Below, piece after piece: positions 25,053 through 38,092 of a stretch of 64,000 nt of DNA. The first letter of the stretch is position 1, and every line of letters starts with the position of its first letter. Under the pieces are notes generated by a model. The model was not told the DNA's origin. It made no database searches and saw only the letters and a list, made by a program, of their open reading frames with translations. The position numbers and the translations under genes are program-made. Origin of the DNA: Stomorhina lunata (Eukaryota > Arthropoda > Insecta > Diptera > Rhiniidae); NCBI GenBank assembly GCA_933228675.1, contig OW121742.1:35536218-35600217 (forward strand), read 5' to 3'.

Positions 25053-28000
25053 TAAGATTTTTCAAAAAATTAAAATTTTCAAAATTTTTTTTAAAAAATC
25101 CCAAGATTATTTGGGGAAAACCACTTATACAGTGACAATTAGGACCCTTTGGAGTACCCGCTCCATATAGTGGTATACGTGTACAATTCCATTTTTGGCC
25201 ATTTTTGAGTTACTACATCTTCTCTAGATTTTTCAAAAAATAAAAATTTTCAAAATTTTTTTAAAAAAATCCCAAGATTATTTGGGGAAAACCACTTATA
25301 CAGTGACAATTAGGACCCTTTGGAGTACCCGCTCCATATAGTGGTATACGTGTACAATTCCATTTTTGGCCATTTTTGAGTTACTACATCTTCCCCAGAT
25401 TTTTCAAAAAATTAAAATTTTCAAAATTTTTTTTAAAAAATCCCAAGATTATTTGAGGAAAACCACTTATACAGTGACAATTAGGACCCTTTGGAGTACC
25501 CGCTCCATATAGTGGTATACGTGTACAATTCCATTTTTGGCCATTTTTCTTCTCTAGATTTTTCAAAAAATGAAAATTTTCAAAATTTTTTTAAAAAAAT
25601 CCCAAGATTATTTGGGGAAAACCACTTATACAGTGACAATTAGGACCCTTTGGAGTACCCGCTCCATATAGTGGTATACGTGTACAATTCCATTTTTGGC
25701 CATTTTTGAGTTACTACATCTTCCCCAGATTTTTCAAAAAATTAAAATTTTCAAAATTTTTTTAAAAAAATCCCAAGATTATTTGAGGAAAACCACTTAT
25801 ATAGTGACAATTAGGACCCTTTGGAGTACCCGCTCCATATAGTGGTATACGTGTACAATTCCATTTTTGGCCATTTTTGAGTTACTACATCTTCCCCAGA
25901 TTTTTCAAAAAATTAAAATTTTCAAAATTTTTTTAAAAAAATCCCAAGATTATTTGGGGAAAACCACTTATACAGTGACAATTAGGACCCTTTGGAGTAC
26001 CCGCTCCATATAGCGGTATACGTGTACAATTCCATTTTTGGCCATTTTTGAGTTACTACATCTTCCCCAGATTTTTCAAAAAATTAAAATTTTCAAAATT
26101 TTTTTAAAAAAATCCCAAGATTATTTGAGGAAAACCACTTATACAGTGACAATAAGGACCCTTTGGAGTACCCGCTCCATATAGTGGTATACGTGTACAA
26201 TTCCATTTTTGGCCATTTTTGAGTTACTACATCTTCCCCAGATTTTTCAAAAAATTAAAATTTTCAAAATTTTTTTAAAAAAATCCCAAGATTATTTGAG
26301 GAAAACCACTTATATAGTGACAATTAGGACCCTTTGGAGTACCCGCTCCATATAGTGGTATACGTGTACAATTCCATTTTTGGCCATTTTTGAGTTACTA
26401 CATCTTCCCCAGATTTTTCAAAAAATTAAAATTTTCAAAATTTTTTAAAAAAATCCCAAGATTATTTGGGGAAAACCACTTATACAGTGACAATTAGGAC
26501 CCTTTGGAGTACCCGCTCCATATAGTGGTATACCTGTACAATTCCATTTTTGGCCATTTTTGAGTTACTACATCTTCTCTAGATTTTTCAAAAAATTAAA
26601 ATTTTCAAAATTTTTATAAAAAAATCCTAAGATTATTTGGGGAAAACCACTTATACAGTGACAATCAGGACCCTTTGGAGTACCTGCTCCATATAGTGGT
26701 ATACGTGTACAATTCCATTTTTGGCCATTTTTGAGTTACTACATCTTCCCCAGATTTTTCAAAAAATTAAAATTTTCAAAATTTTTTTAAAAAAATCCCA
26801 AGATTATTTGAGGAAAACCACTTATACAGTGACAATTAGGACCCTTTGGAGTACCCGCTCCATATAGTGGTATACGTGTACAATTCCATTTTTGGCCATT
26901 TTTGAGTTACTACATCTTCTCTAGATTTTTCAAAAAATGAAAATTTTCAAAATTTTTTTAAAAAAATCCCAAGATTATTTGGGGAAAACCACTTATACAG
27001 TGACAATTAGGACCCTTTGGAGTACCCGCTCCATATAGTGATATACGTGTACAATTCCATTTTTGGCCATTTTTGAGTTACTACATCTTCTCTAGATTTT
27101 TCAAAAAATGAAAATTTTCAAAATTTTTTTAAAAAAATCCCAAGATTATTTGGGGAAAACCACTTATACAGTGACAATTAGGACCCTTTGGAGTACCCGC
27201 TCCATATAGTGGTATACGTGTACAATTCCATTTTTGGCCATTTTTGAGTTACTACATCTTCCCCAGATTTTTCAAAAAATTAAAATTTTCAAAATTTTTT
27301 TAAAAAAATCCCAAGATTATTTGAGGAAAACCACTTATACAGTGACAATTAGGACCCTTTGGAGTACCCGCTCCATATAGTGGTATACGTGTACAATTCC
27401 ATTTTTGGCCATTTTTCTTCTCTAGATTTTTCAAAAAATGAAAATTTTCAAAATTTTTTTAAAAAAATCCCAAGATTATTTGGGGAAAACCACTTATACA
27501 GTGACAATTAGGACCCTTTGGAGTACCCGCTCCATATAGTGGTATACGTGTACAATTCCATTTTTGGCCATTTTTGAGTTACTACATCTTCCCCAGATTT
27601 TTCAAAAAATTAAAATTTTCAAAATTTTTTTAAAAAAATCCCAAGATTATTTGAGGAAAACCACTTATACAGTGACAATTAGGACTCTTTGGAGTACCCG
27701 CTCCATATAGTGGTATACGTGTACAATTCCATTTTTGGCCATTTTTCTTCTCTAGATTTTTCAAAAAATGAAAATTTTCAAAATTTTTTTAAAAAAATCC
27801 CAAGATTATTTGAGGAAAACCACTTATACAGTGACAATTAGGACCCTTTGGAGTACCCGCTCCATATAGCGGTATACGTGTACAATTCCATTTTTGGCCA
27901 TTTTAAAGTTAGTACATCTTCCCTAGATTTTTCAAAAAATGAAAATTTTCAAAATTTTTTTAAAAAAATCCCAAGATTATTTGGGGAAAACCACTTATAC

Positions 28001-31000
28001 AGTGACAATAAGGACCCTTTGGAGTACCCGCTCCATATAGCGGTATACGTGTACAATTCCATTTTTGGCCATTTTTGAGTTACTACATCTTCCCTAGATT
28101 TTTCAAAAAATTAAAATTTTCAAAATTTTTTTTTTTAAATCCCAAGATTATTTGGGGAAAACCACTTATACAGTGACAATAAGGACCCTTTGGAGTACCC
28201 GCTCCATATAGCGGTATACGTGTACAATTCCATTTTTGGCCATTTTTGAGTTACTACATCTTCCCTAGATTTTTCAAAAAATTAAAATTTTCAAAATTTT
28301 TTTTTTTAAATCCCAAGATTATTTGAGGAAAACCACTTATACAGTGACAATTAGGACCCTTTGGAGTACCCGCTCCATATAGTGGTATACGTGTACAATT
28401 CCATTTTTGGCCATTTTTGAGTTACTACATCTTCCCCAGATTTTTCAAAAAATTAAAATTTTCAAAATTTTTTTAAAAAAATCCCAAGATTATTTGGGGA
28501 AAACCACTTATACAGTGACAATTAGGACCCTTTGGAGTACCCGCTCCATATAGCGGTATACGTGTACAATTCCATTTTTGGCCATTTTTGAGTTACTACA
28601 TCTTCCCCAGATTTTTCAAAAAATTAAAATTTTCAAAATTTTTTTAAAAAAATCCCAAGATTATTTGAGGAAAACCACTTATACAGTGACAATAAGGACC
28701 CTTTGGAGTACCCGCTCCATATAGTGGTATACGTGTACAATTCCATTTTTGGCCATTTTTGAGTTACTACATCTTCCCCAGATTTTTCAAAAAATTAAAA
28801 TTTTCAAAATTTTTTTAAAAAAATCCCAAGATTATTTGAGGAAAACCACTTATATAGTGACAATTAGGACCCTTTGGAGTACCCGCTCCATATAGTGGTA
28901 TACGTGTACAATTCCATTTTTGGCCATTTTTGAGTTACTACATCTTCCCCAGATTTTTCAAAAAATTAAAATTTTCAAAATTTTTTTAAAAAAATCCCAA
29001 GATTATTTGGGGAAAACCACTTATACAGTGACAATTAGGACCCTTTGGAGTACCCGCTCCATATAGTGGTATACCTGTACAATTCCATTTTTGGCCATTT
29101 TTGAGTTACTACATCTTCTCTAGATTTTTCAAAAAATTAAAATTTTCAAAATTTTTATAAAAAAATCCTAAGATTATTTGGGGAAAACCACTTATACAGT
29201 GACAATCAGGACCCTTTGGAGTACCTGCTCCATATAGTGGTATACGTGTACAATTCCATTTTTGGCCATTTTTGAGTTACTACATCTTCCCCAGATTTTT
29301 CAAAAAATTAAAATTTTCAAAATTTTTTTAAAAAAATCCCAAGATTATTTGAGGAAAACCACTTATACAGTGACAATTAGGACCCTTTGGAGTACCCGCT
29401 CCATATAGTGGTATACGTGTACAATTCCATTTTTGGCCATTTTTGAGTTACTACATCTTCTCTAGATTTTTCAAAAAATGAAAATTTTCAAAATTTTTTT
29501 AAAAAAATCCCAAGATTATTTGGGGAAAACCACTTATACAGTGACAATTAGGACCCTTTGGAGTACCCGCTCCATATAGTGATATACGTGTACAATTCCA
29601 TTTTTGGCCATTTTTGAGTTACTACATCTTCTCTAGATTTTTCAAAAAATGAAAATTTTCAAAATTTTTTTAAAAAAATCCCAAGATTATTTGGGGAAAA
29701 CCACTTATACAGTGACAATTAGGACCCTTTGGAGTACCCGCTCCATATAGTGGTATACGTGTACAATTCCATTTTTGGCCATTTTTGAGTTACTACATCT
29801 TCCCCAGATTTTTCAAAAAATTAAAATTTTCAAAATTTTTTTAAAAAAATCCCAAGATTATTTGAGGAAAACCACTTATACAGTGACAATTAGGACCCTT
29901 TGGAGTACCCGCTCCATATAGTGGTATACGTGTACAATTCCATTTTTGGCCATTTTTCTTCTCTAGATTTTTCAAAAAATGAAAATTTTCAAAATTTTTT
30001 TAAAAAAATCCCAAGATTATTTGGGGAAAACCACTTATACAGTGACAATTAGGACCCTTTGGAGTACCCGCTCCATATAGTGGTATACGTGTACAATTCC
30101 ATTTTTGGCCATTTTTGAGTTACTACATCTTCCCCAGATTTTTCAAAAAATTAAAATTTTCAAAATTTTTTTAAAAAAATCCCAAGATTATTTGAGGAAA
30201 ACCACTTATACAGTGACAATTAGGACTCTTTGGAGTACCCGCTCCATATAGTGGTATACGTGTACAATTCCATTTTTGGCCATTTTTCTTCTCTAGATTT
30301 TTCAAAAAATGAAAATTTTCAAAATTTTTTTAAAAAAATCCCAAGATTATTTGGGGAAAACCACTTATACAGTGACAATTAGGACCCTTTGGAGTACCCG
30401 CTCCATATAGTGGTATACGTGTACAATTCCATTTTTGGCCATTTTTGAGTTACTACATCTTCCCCAGATTTTTCAAAAAATTAAAATTTTCAAAATTTTT
30501 TTAAAAAAATCCCAAGATTATTTGAGGAAAACCACTTATACAGTGACAATTAGGACCCTTTGGAGTACCCGCTCCATATAGTGGTATACGTGTACAATTC
30601 CATTTTTGGCCATTTTTCTTCTCTAGATTTTTCAAAAAATGAAAATTTTCAAAATTTTTTTAAAAAAATCCCAAGATTATTTGGGGAAAACCACTTATAC
30701 AGTGACAATTAGGACCCTTTGGAGTACCCGCTCCATATAGTGGTATAGATGTACAATTCCATTTTTGGCCATTTTTGAGTTACTACATCTTCTCTAGATT
30801 TTTCAAAAAATGAAAATTTTCAAAATTTTTTAAAAAAAATCCCAAGATTATTTGAGGAAAACCACTTATACAGTGACAATTAGGACCCTTTGGAGTACCC
30901 GCTCCATATAGTGGTATACGTGTACAATTCCATTTTTGGCCATTTTTGAGTTACTACATCTTCCCTAGATTTTTCAAAAAATTAAAATTTTCAAATTTTT

Positions 31001-33345
31001 TTAAAAAAATCCCAAGATTATTTGGGGAAAACCACTTATACAGTGACAATTAGGACCCTTTGGAGTACCCGCTCCATATAGTGGTATACGTGTACAATTC
31101 CATTTTTGGCCATTTTTGAGTTACTACATCTTCCCCAGATTTTTCAAAAAATTAAAATTTTCAAATTTTTTTTAAAAAAATTCCAAGATTATTTGAGGAA
31201 AACCACTTATACAGTGACAATTAGGACCCTTTGGAGTACCCGCTCCATATAGTGGTATACGTGTACAATTCCATTTTTGGCCATTTTTGAGTTACTACAT
31301 CTTCCCCAGATTTTTCAAAAAATTAAAATTTTCAAAATTTTTTTAAAAAAATCCCAAGATTATTTGAGGAAAACCACTTATATAGTGACAATTAGGACCC
31401 TTTGGAGTACCCGCTCCATATAGTGGTATACGTGTACAATTCCATTTTTGGCCATTTTTGAGTTACTACATCTTCCCCAGATTTTTCAAAAAATTAAAAT
31501 TTTCAAATTTTTTTTAAAAAAATTCCAAGATTATTTGAGGAAAACCACTTATACAGTGACAATTAGGACCCTTTGGAGTACCCGCTCCATATAGTGGTAT
31601 ACGTGTACAATTCCATTTTTGGCCATTTTTGAGTTACTACATCTTCTCTAGATTTTTCAAAAAATGAAAATTTTCAAAATTTTTATAAAAAAATCCTAAG
31701 ATTATTTGGGGAAAACCACTTATACAGTGACAATAAGGACCCTTTGGAGTACCCGCTCCATATAGTGGTATACGTGTACAATTCCATTTTTGGCCATTTT
31801 TGAGTTACTACATCTTCCCCAGATTTTTCAAAAAATTAAAATTTTCAAAATTTTTTTAAAAAAATCCCAAGATTATTTGAGGAAAACCACTTATACAGTG
31901 ACAATTAGGACCCTTTGGAGTACCCGCTCCATATAGTGGTATACGTGTACAATTCCATTTTTGGCCATTTTTGAGTTACTACATCTTCCCCAGATTTTTT
32001 AAAAAATTAAAATTTTCAAAATTTTTTTAAAAAAATCCCAAGATTATTTGAGGAAAACCACTTATACAGTGACAATTAGGACCCTTTGGAGTACCCGCTC
32101 CATATAGTGGTATACGTGTACAATTCCATTTTTGGCCATTTTTGAGTTACTACATCTTCTCTAGATTTTTCAAAAAATGAAAATTTTCAAAATTTTTTTA
32201 AAAAAATCCCAAGATTATTTGGGGAAAACCACTTATACAGTGACAATTAGGACCCTTTGGAGTACCCGCTCCATATAGTGGTATACGTGTACAATTCCAT
32301 TTTTGGCCATTTTTGAGTTACTACATCTTCTCTAGATTTTTCAAAAAATGAAAATTTTCAAAATTTTTTTTAAAAAATCTTAAGATTATTTGGGGAAAAC
32401 CACTTATACAGTGACAATTAGGACCCTTTGGAGTACCCGCTCCATATAGTGATATACGTGTACAATTCCATTTTTGGCCATTTTTGAGTTACTACATCTT
32501 CTCTAGATTTTTCAAAAAATTAAAATTTTCAATATTTTTTTAAAAAAATCCCAAGATTATTTGGGGAAAACCACTTATACAGTGACAATTAGGACCCTTT
32601 GGAGTACCCACTTGATATAGTGGTATACGTGTACAATTCCATTTTTGGCCATTTTTGAGTTACTACATCTTCTCTAGATTTTTCAAAAAATGAAAATTTT
32701 CAAAATTTTTTTAAAAAAATCCCAAGATTATTTGGGGAAAACCACTTATACAGTGACAATTAGGACCCTTTGGAGTACCCGCTCCATATAGTGGTATACG
32801 TGTACAATTCCATTTTTGGCCATTTTTGAGTTACTACATCTTCTCTAGATTTTTCAAAAAATGAAAATTTTCAAAATTTTTTTTAAAAAATCCCAAGATT
32901 ATTTGGGGAAAACCACTTATACAGTGACAATTAGGACCCTTTGGAGTACCCGCTCCATATAGTGATATACGTGTACAATTCCATTTTTGGCCATTTTTGA
33001 GTTACTACATCTTCTCTAGATTTTTCAAAAAATTAAAATTTTCAATATTTTTTTAAAAAAATCCCAAGATTATTTGGGGAAAACCACTTATACAGTGACA
33101 ATTAGGACCCTTTGGAGTACCCACTTGATATAGTGGTATACGTGTACAATTCCATTTTTGGCCATTTTTGAGTTACTACATCTTCTCTAGATTTTTCAAA
33201 AAATGAAAATTTTCAAAATTTTTTTAAAAAAATCCCAAGATTATTTGGGGAAAACCACTTATACAGTGACAATTAGGACCCTTTGGAGTACCCGCTCCAT
33301 ATAGTGGTATACGTGTACAATTCCATTTTTGGCCATTTTTATGGG
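25053..33345 (-). repeat. right arm: ~49 inverted copies of the ~170-bp unit
   Basis: The same unit as the left arm, in reverse orientation and nearly twice as long. Shared rare variants reveal a 2541-bp (about 15-unit) internal duplication: tacctgtac at 26531 and 29072, tacctgctcc at 26681 and 29222, gtgatatacg at 27038 and 29579, aggactctt at 27681 and 30222. The variant acccacttgatatag occurs at about 32607 and 33119 and matches the left-arm variant near 23350, so variants are shared between arms. Confidence 0.95.
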
Positions 33346-33650
33346 CCAACTTCTTCTGAAACTTTGTTGATAACATATAAATTTTAAACCTTGTTTTTCC
33401 TAAATTCCAAGATTATCTAAAAAAAACGACTTACACAGTATCAAACTGGACCCTTAGGAGTACCCGTTTCCAATAATGTATATTCTTATATATTTCCATA
33501 TACTCCCAAATTCATCAAAACTAACTCCAATGTAGTATTTAACATTACTGTTAAACAGTTTACAGTGCTCTGTTGACCGCAAAATTGGCTCTGCTAAAAA
33601 TTGCGGTTTTTGTCTTTGCTAGTTAAATTCGAATTTATCTTCACACACAT

Positions 33651-35090
33651 CAATTTGACTAATAGGAAATTTATTTAATTTGTCAATTTGACAAAGTTTT
33701 CTATATAAATCTTATCAAATTTGTCAATTTGATCATATATTCTAGAGAAAACCTGTCAAATTTGTTAATTATACAAAAAAAAATTATAAATTTGACAAAG
33801 TTGTCTATAGAAAGCTTATCAAATTGGTTAATTTGACAAAGTCTTCCATACAAAACTTATCAAATTTGTTATTTTGAGAAAGTTTTAAATAGAAAACTTA
33901 TCAAATTTTTCAATTTGACAATTTATTCTATAGAAAACTTATCAAATTTGTTAATTTGACAAAAGTTTTCTATAGAAAACTTATCAAATTTGTCGATTTG
34001 ACAAAGTTTTCTATAGAAACTTGTCAAATTTATCAGTTTGACAAAGTTTTCTATAGGAAAATGATCAAATTTGTCAATTTGACAAAGTTTTCTATAGAAA
34101 AATTATCCAATTTGTCAATTGGACAAAGTTTTCTAAAGAAATCTTATAAAATTTGTCAATTTGACAAAGTTTTCCATAGAAAAGTTATCAAATTTATCAA
34201 TTTGACAAAGTTTTCAATGGAAAACTTATCAAAATTTTTAATTTGACGAAATTTTCTATTGAAACCTTTTCAAATGTATCAATTTGACAAAGTTTTCTAT
34301 AGAAAACATATCAAATTTTTCAATTTGGCAAAGTTTACTATAGAAAACTTATCAAATTTCTTAATTTGACAAAGTTGTCAATAGAAAACTTATCAAGTTT
34401 TTCAATTAGACAAAGTTTTCTATAGAAAATCTCGATTGAAAACTTATCAAATTTCTCAATTTGAACAAGTTTTCTATAGAAAACTTATCAAATTTATCAA
34501 TTTGACAAAATTTTCTATAGAAAACTTATCAAATTTTTCAATTTGACAAAGGTTTCTTTTAAAACCTTTTCAAATTTATCAAATTTTCTATAGAAATCTT
34601 ATAAAATTTGTAAATTAGACAACTTTTTCTGTATAAAACTTATAAAATTTTTCAATTTGACAAAGTTTTCTTTTAAAACATTTTCAAATTTATCAATTTG
34701 ACAAAGTTTTCTATAGAAAACTTATCAAATTTAACAATTTGACAAAGTTTTCTATAAAAAACGTATCAAACTTGTTTATTTGACAAAGTTTTCTATAGAA
34801 AACTTATCAAATTTGTCAATTTGACAAAGTTTTCCATAGAAAACTTATCAAATTTGTAAATTTGACAAATTTTTATATAAAAAACTTATTAAATTTGAAA
34901 ATTTGACAAAGTTTTCTACAGAAAACTTATCAAATTTGTCAATTTGACAAATGTTTCTGCAGAAAACTTATCAAATAAGTCAATTTGACAAATTTATCTA
35001 TAGTGAACTTATTTAATTTGTCAATTTAATAAAAATTTCTATAGAAAACTTATCAAATTTGTCAATTTGACAATTTTCTATTAAAAACTT
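33651..35090. repeat. ~41-bp satellite, orientation 2, right of the foldback element
   Basis: Continuation of the 19031-19638 array after the element: CAATTTGACAAAGTTTTCTA, tagaaaacttatcaaatttg. About 35 diverged copies. The first bases, CAATTTGAC, are the right-hand copy of the proposed target duplication. Confidence 0.93.
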
Positions 35091-35585
35091 TAAAAAGTAG
35101 AGGTCAGCTTTTAATTTAATTTAACCCAGAAAGAAAAATCTATAAAATTTATCGGAATGAATATAAAAACAAATAAACTATGAGAAAAAAATAGCAACAA
35201 AATTATAAATGTTAACAAATTTAATGTGATCATTTAATTTTACAACATTAAACACTAAACAAAAAGTGAGACGGACAGACAGACAGAGGAATAGGACAGA
35301 CTTTGGCAACAAAAATTTACAAAAACATCATGTTTTACAAATATCATCATTGAACAGCAACAACAACACAACAAGCAATAAATGTAAAATAATATTAGTA
35401 AAGTTTATATGTTGTTACTGTCAGTCGCCTGCCTGCCTGTTTGTTGGTAACAATAGTTCCTAACCGTTTATTGCTGGTCTGCCGCTTCGCTCGTCACCCT
35501 TCCTCGCTCAGTACCCTCTGTATGTTTGGTGGGTTATGGGGTCAGATTCATTTCATTTAATACCTTTTTGTCTCTCCTTCCACAG
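35091..35585. other. single-copy sequence upstream of a candidate exon
   Basis: It contains a gacggacagacagacaga microsatellite near 35270. From about 35460 it is a GC-richer, pyrimidine-biased stretch leading into the splice acceptor at 35585. No other gene signal. Confidence 0.5.
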
Positions 35586-35636
35586 CGAACACCAACCAGG
35601 GTCTCTTTAACTTAAAACTCATTGAAAATATGAATA
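35586..35636 (+). CDS. candidate 51-nt internal (cassette) exon, gene unknown
   Basis: A strong pyrimidine tract and acceptor (tttttgtctctccttccacag) precedes this segment, and a consensus donor (gtaagt) follows directly. Of the three frames only one is open; it reads NTNQGLFNLKLIENMN with two bases at the start and one at the end belonging to split codons. The length of 51 nt is a multiple of three, so skipping would keep frame. I do not recognise the peptide. No partner exon is visible nearby, which fits a gene with very long introns carrying this repeat-rich DNA. It could still be chance, but the splice signals are the best isolated pair in the window. Confidence 0.4.
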
Positions 35637-36010
35637 GTAAGTACATAATATTGTGTGAATGGCGGGGTTTATGGTCTGCTCTTGTCTGTCCAAACTAATA
35701 AAAAAAAAACAACAGAAAAAGAAAAAGAGCCAGGCGGTAATGGTTACATGTTTCGGTATTGTACATATGTACGGAAAACATTTTCATAAAGAATTTCCTT
35801 TATAAGGCGTTTGTGGGAAGCAGACAACAATGCCAAGGAAAGTTTGATTTTTTTAAAACAAAAACGTTGTAAATGATTTCTTTTATTGATTTGAATTTTT
35901 AAATATTTTTCAATATTTTTTGTTTCAACAAAAAAGCGATTGATTGTTATCTCGCTGAATGTTAAAAGTCCAAAAATCACACTATCAAGGCAAAAGATAT
36001 AAAGAAAATA
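35637..36010. other. non-coding sequence downstream of the candidate exon
   Basis: No supportable gene. If the exon is real, this is intron. Confidence 0.45.
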
Positions 36011-36410
36011 CTTCCTTGCCAGTCCGATTATAATATTAACACATTAGAATGGGATTGTAATGTATTATAAAGCGATTATAATTTATTATAAAGCCTTATA
36101 ATCCTATTATAATGGATAGTAACGTACTATAATCAGGTTATATTGTATAATAAAGTTATTATGCGATTATAAAGTATTATAATGTATAATAATGCGAGAA
36201 TAATATAATATATCGCGTTATAAAGCGATTAAAATGTTTTATAATGAGATTATAAAGTATTATAACACATTAAAATGCTATTATAATGTAAAATAACATA
36301 ATATAAGGCGAATAGAGTGTATTATAACTCATTATAATGCTATTATGATGTATAATAATTTACAATGCGTTTAAAATAGATTTAAATGTATAATAATAGG
36401 AATATGGATT
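36010..36410. repeat. ATTATAA-rich degenerate repeat
   Basis: Irregular repetition of ttataatg/cattataa words, mostly palindromic, every 10-20 bp. A smaller patch of the same words is at 40215-40350. No coding potential. Confidence 0.75.
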
Positions 36411-37850
36411 ATAGAGCCCTATAGAAAACATCATCATCCTTGTTTCCCAGGAATCTGGAATCCTCCCTTAATATAGTCCCACATATGAACTTTTTTTTAA
36501 AAATCTCAATAACTCCTACCAATTTGCTCTGTTAGATATTCCCACAAACAACCTCAGCTACTTCCTGATACCTCACTTGTCCGCCCACGTTGCCTTTTTT
36601 CCAAGGAATCTGGAATCCTTCCTTAACATAATACCATATATGAGTTTTTTGAAAAATCTGAATAACTGAATCTCAATAACTCCTATCAACTTGCTCTGTT
36701 AGATATTGTGACTATAAGCCATATAGAAAACATCCTCAGCTACTCCCCGATAACTCATTTGTCCGCCAGCGTTGCCTTGTTTCCAAGGAATTTGGAATCC
36801 TCCCTTAAAATAATCCCACATATGAAATTTTTTAAAATTCTCAATAACTCCTTCTAACTCACTCTATGAGATATTTTGTCTATGGAGCCCTACAGAAAAC
36901 ATCCTCAGCTGCTCCCCGATAACTCATTTGTCCGCCTACGTTGCCTTGTTTCAAAAAAATCTGGAATCCTCCCTTAACATAATCCCACATTTGAAATTTT
37001 TAAAAAATCTCAATAACTCCTATCAACTCGTTTTGTTAGATATTCTGACCATTGAGCCATAAAGAAAACACACTCAGCTACTCCCCGACACCTCATTTGT
37101 CCGCCCACGTTGCCTTGTTTCCAAGAAATCTATAATCCTCCCTTTACATAATCCCATGTATAAATTTAAAAAAAAAAACTCAAAAACTCCTACCAACTCG
37201 CTCTTTTAAATATTCTGACTATGGAACCCTATATAAAACATCCTCAACTTCTCCCCGACACCTTATTTGTCCACCCACGTTGCTTTGTTTCCAAGATATC
37301 TGGAATCCTCTCTTAATATAATCCCACATATGAAATTTTTTAAAAATCTCAATAACTCCTACCAACTCGCTCTGTTAGCTATTCTGACTATGGAGTCATA
37401 TAGAAAACATTCTCAGCTACTCCCCGATACCTTATTTGTCCGCCCACGTTGCCTTGTTTCCAAGGAATCTGGAATCTTCCCTTAACACAATCTCATATAT
37501 GAATTTTTTGAAAAATTTCAATAACTGCTATCAACTCGCTCTGTTAGCTATTCTTACTGTAGAGCAGCAGAGAAAACATACTCAGCTACTTTCCGACACC
37601 ACATTTGTTATGGAGCCCTATAGAAAACATCCTCAGCTACTCCCCGATACTCATTTGTTAGCCCATTTTGCCTAGTTTCCAAGGAACCTGGAATCCTCCC
37701 TTAACATATTGCCACATATGAAATTTTTGTAAAATCTCATTAACTCCTACCAACTCGCTCTGCTAGATATTCCGACTATGGACCTCTATAGAAAACATCA
37801 TCAGCTACTCCCCGAAACCTCATTTGTTCTGACTATAGAAGCTCATAGGA
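36411..37850. repeat. ~170-bp satellite, about 9 copies
   Basis: A tandem repeat of a higher-GC unit running through gaaaacatcctcagctactc, ccgatacctcatttgtccgc, gttgccttgtttccaaggaa, tctggaatcctcccttaaca and taactcctaccaactcgctc. Copies begin near 36430, 36560, 36730, 36895, 37065, 37230, 37405, 37575 and 37790, with 5-15% differences and a partial duplication at 37570-37640. Open frames of 70-95 codons in this interval are read-through. It is unrelated to the foldback unit despite the similar length. A lone diverged copy lies at about 39225-39330. Confidence 0.92.
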
Positions 37851-38092
37851 AAAATCAAACAAACTTCTCAAAACTGCTTTACAAATACTCTTATTCACAC
37901 TGTTCTCTTATACGCGTCTCAATTAAAACTGATTCCACAATATTCGTCCATCGGCCTTATATAGTAGAGAAGAGAGTTTCTAGCATTTTCTGCAGACGTA
38001 AACAAAGAGCTGCTGTCGTTGATTACACTAACAGTGTGGCCCACGAAAGTTCATGCATGTTCTAAGACATTCTCACATGATCAAGAACACGT
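37851..38092. other. single-copy spacer
   Basis: Short unique stretch between the satellite and the CCCAGCC element. An open frame of 95 codons begins in the satellite and extends into it. I see no domain and do not call it a gene. Confidence 0.4.

Larger units (their letters stand above)
19639..33650. mobile_element. 14-kb asymmetric foldback element
   Basis: The outer ends are mutual reverse complements: the left starts ATGTGTGTGAAGATAAATTC and the right ends with its complement. The match continues almost without change for about 320 bp, through the actgtttaacagtaatgtta and cgggtactcctaagggtcc segments. Inside, each arm is a tandem array of a ~170-bp unit, about 26 copies on the left and 49 on the right, in opposite orientation. 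The arms flank a short single-copy loop. The 9-bp sequence CAATTTGAC borders both ends (19630-19638, 33651-33659). Long inverted arms built of tandem repeats with a 9-bp duplication are the hallmark of Foldback/MULE-type elements. No transposase is encoded, so this copy is non-autonomous. Because CAATTTGAC also occurs in the surrounding satellite monomer, the duplication is strong but not independent proof. Confidence 0.85.

Noticed and set aside
27848..28078. Open frames inside the ~170-bp foldback units
   Set aside because: The repeated MEYPLHIAVYVYNSIFGHF peptide is read-through of adjacent units and is not maintained across copies of the array.
19639..33650. CRISPR array or centromeric satellite
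   Set aside because: Units are contiguous with no unique spacers, arranged as two inverted arms with matching tips and flanking duplication, which fits a transposon better.
16540..35110. The 16565-18235 and 19031-35090 satellite arms as a second, outer foldback element
   Set aside because: Opposite orientations around a spacer are real, but no matching tips or target duplication could be found at the outer borders.
37267..38065. Three overlapping 70-95-codon frames
   Set aside because: They lie in the ~170-bp satellite; similar peptides arise from neighbouring copies, with stops and frame changes between units.
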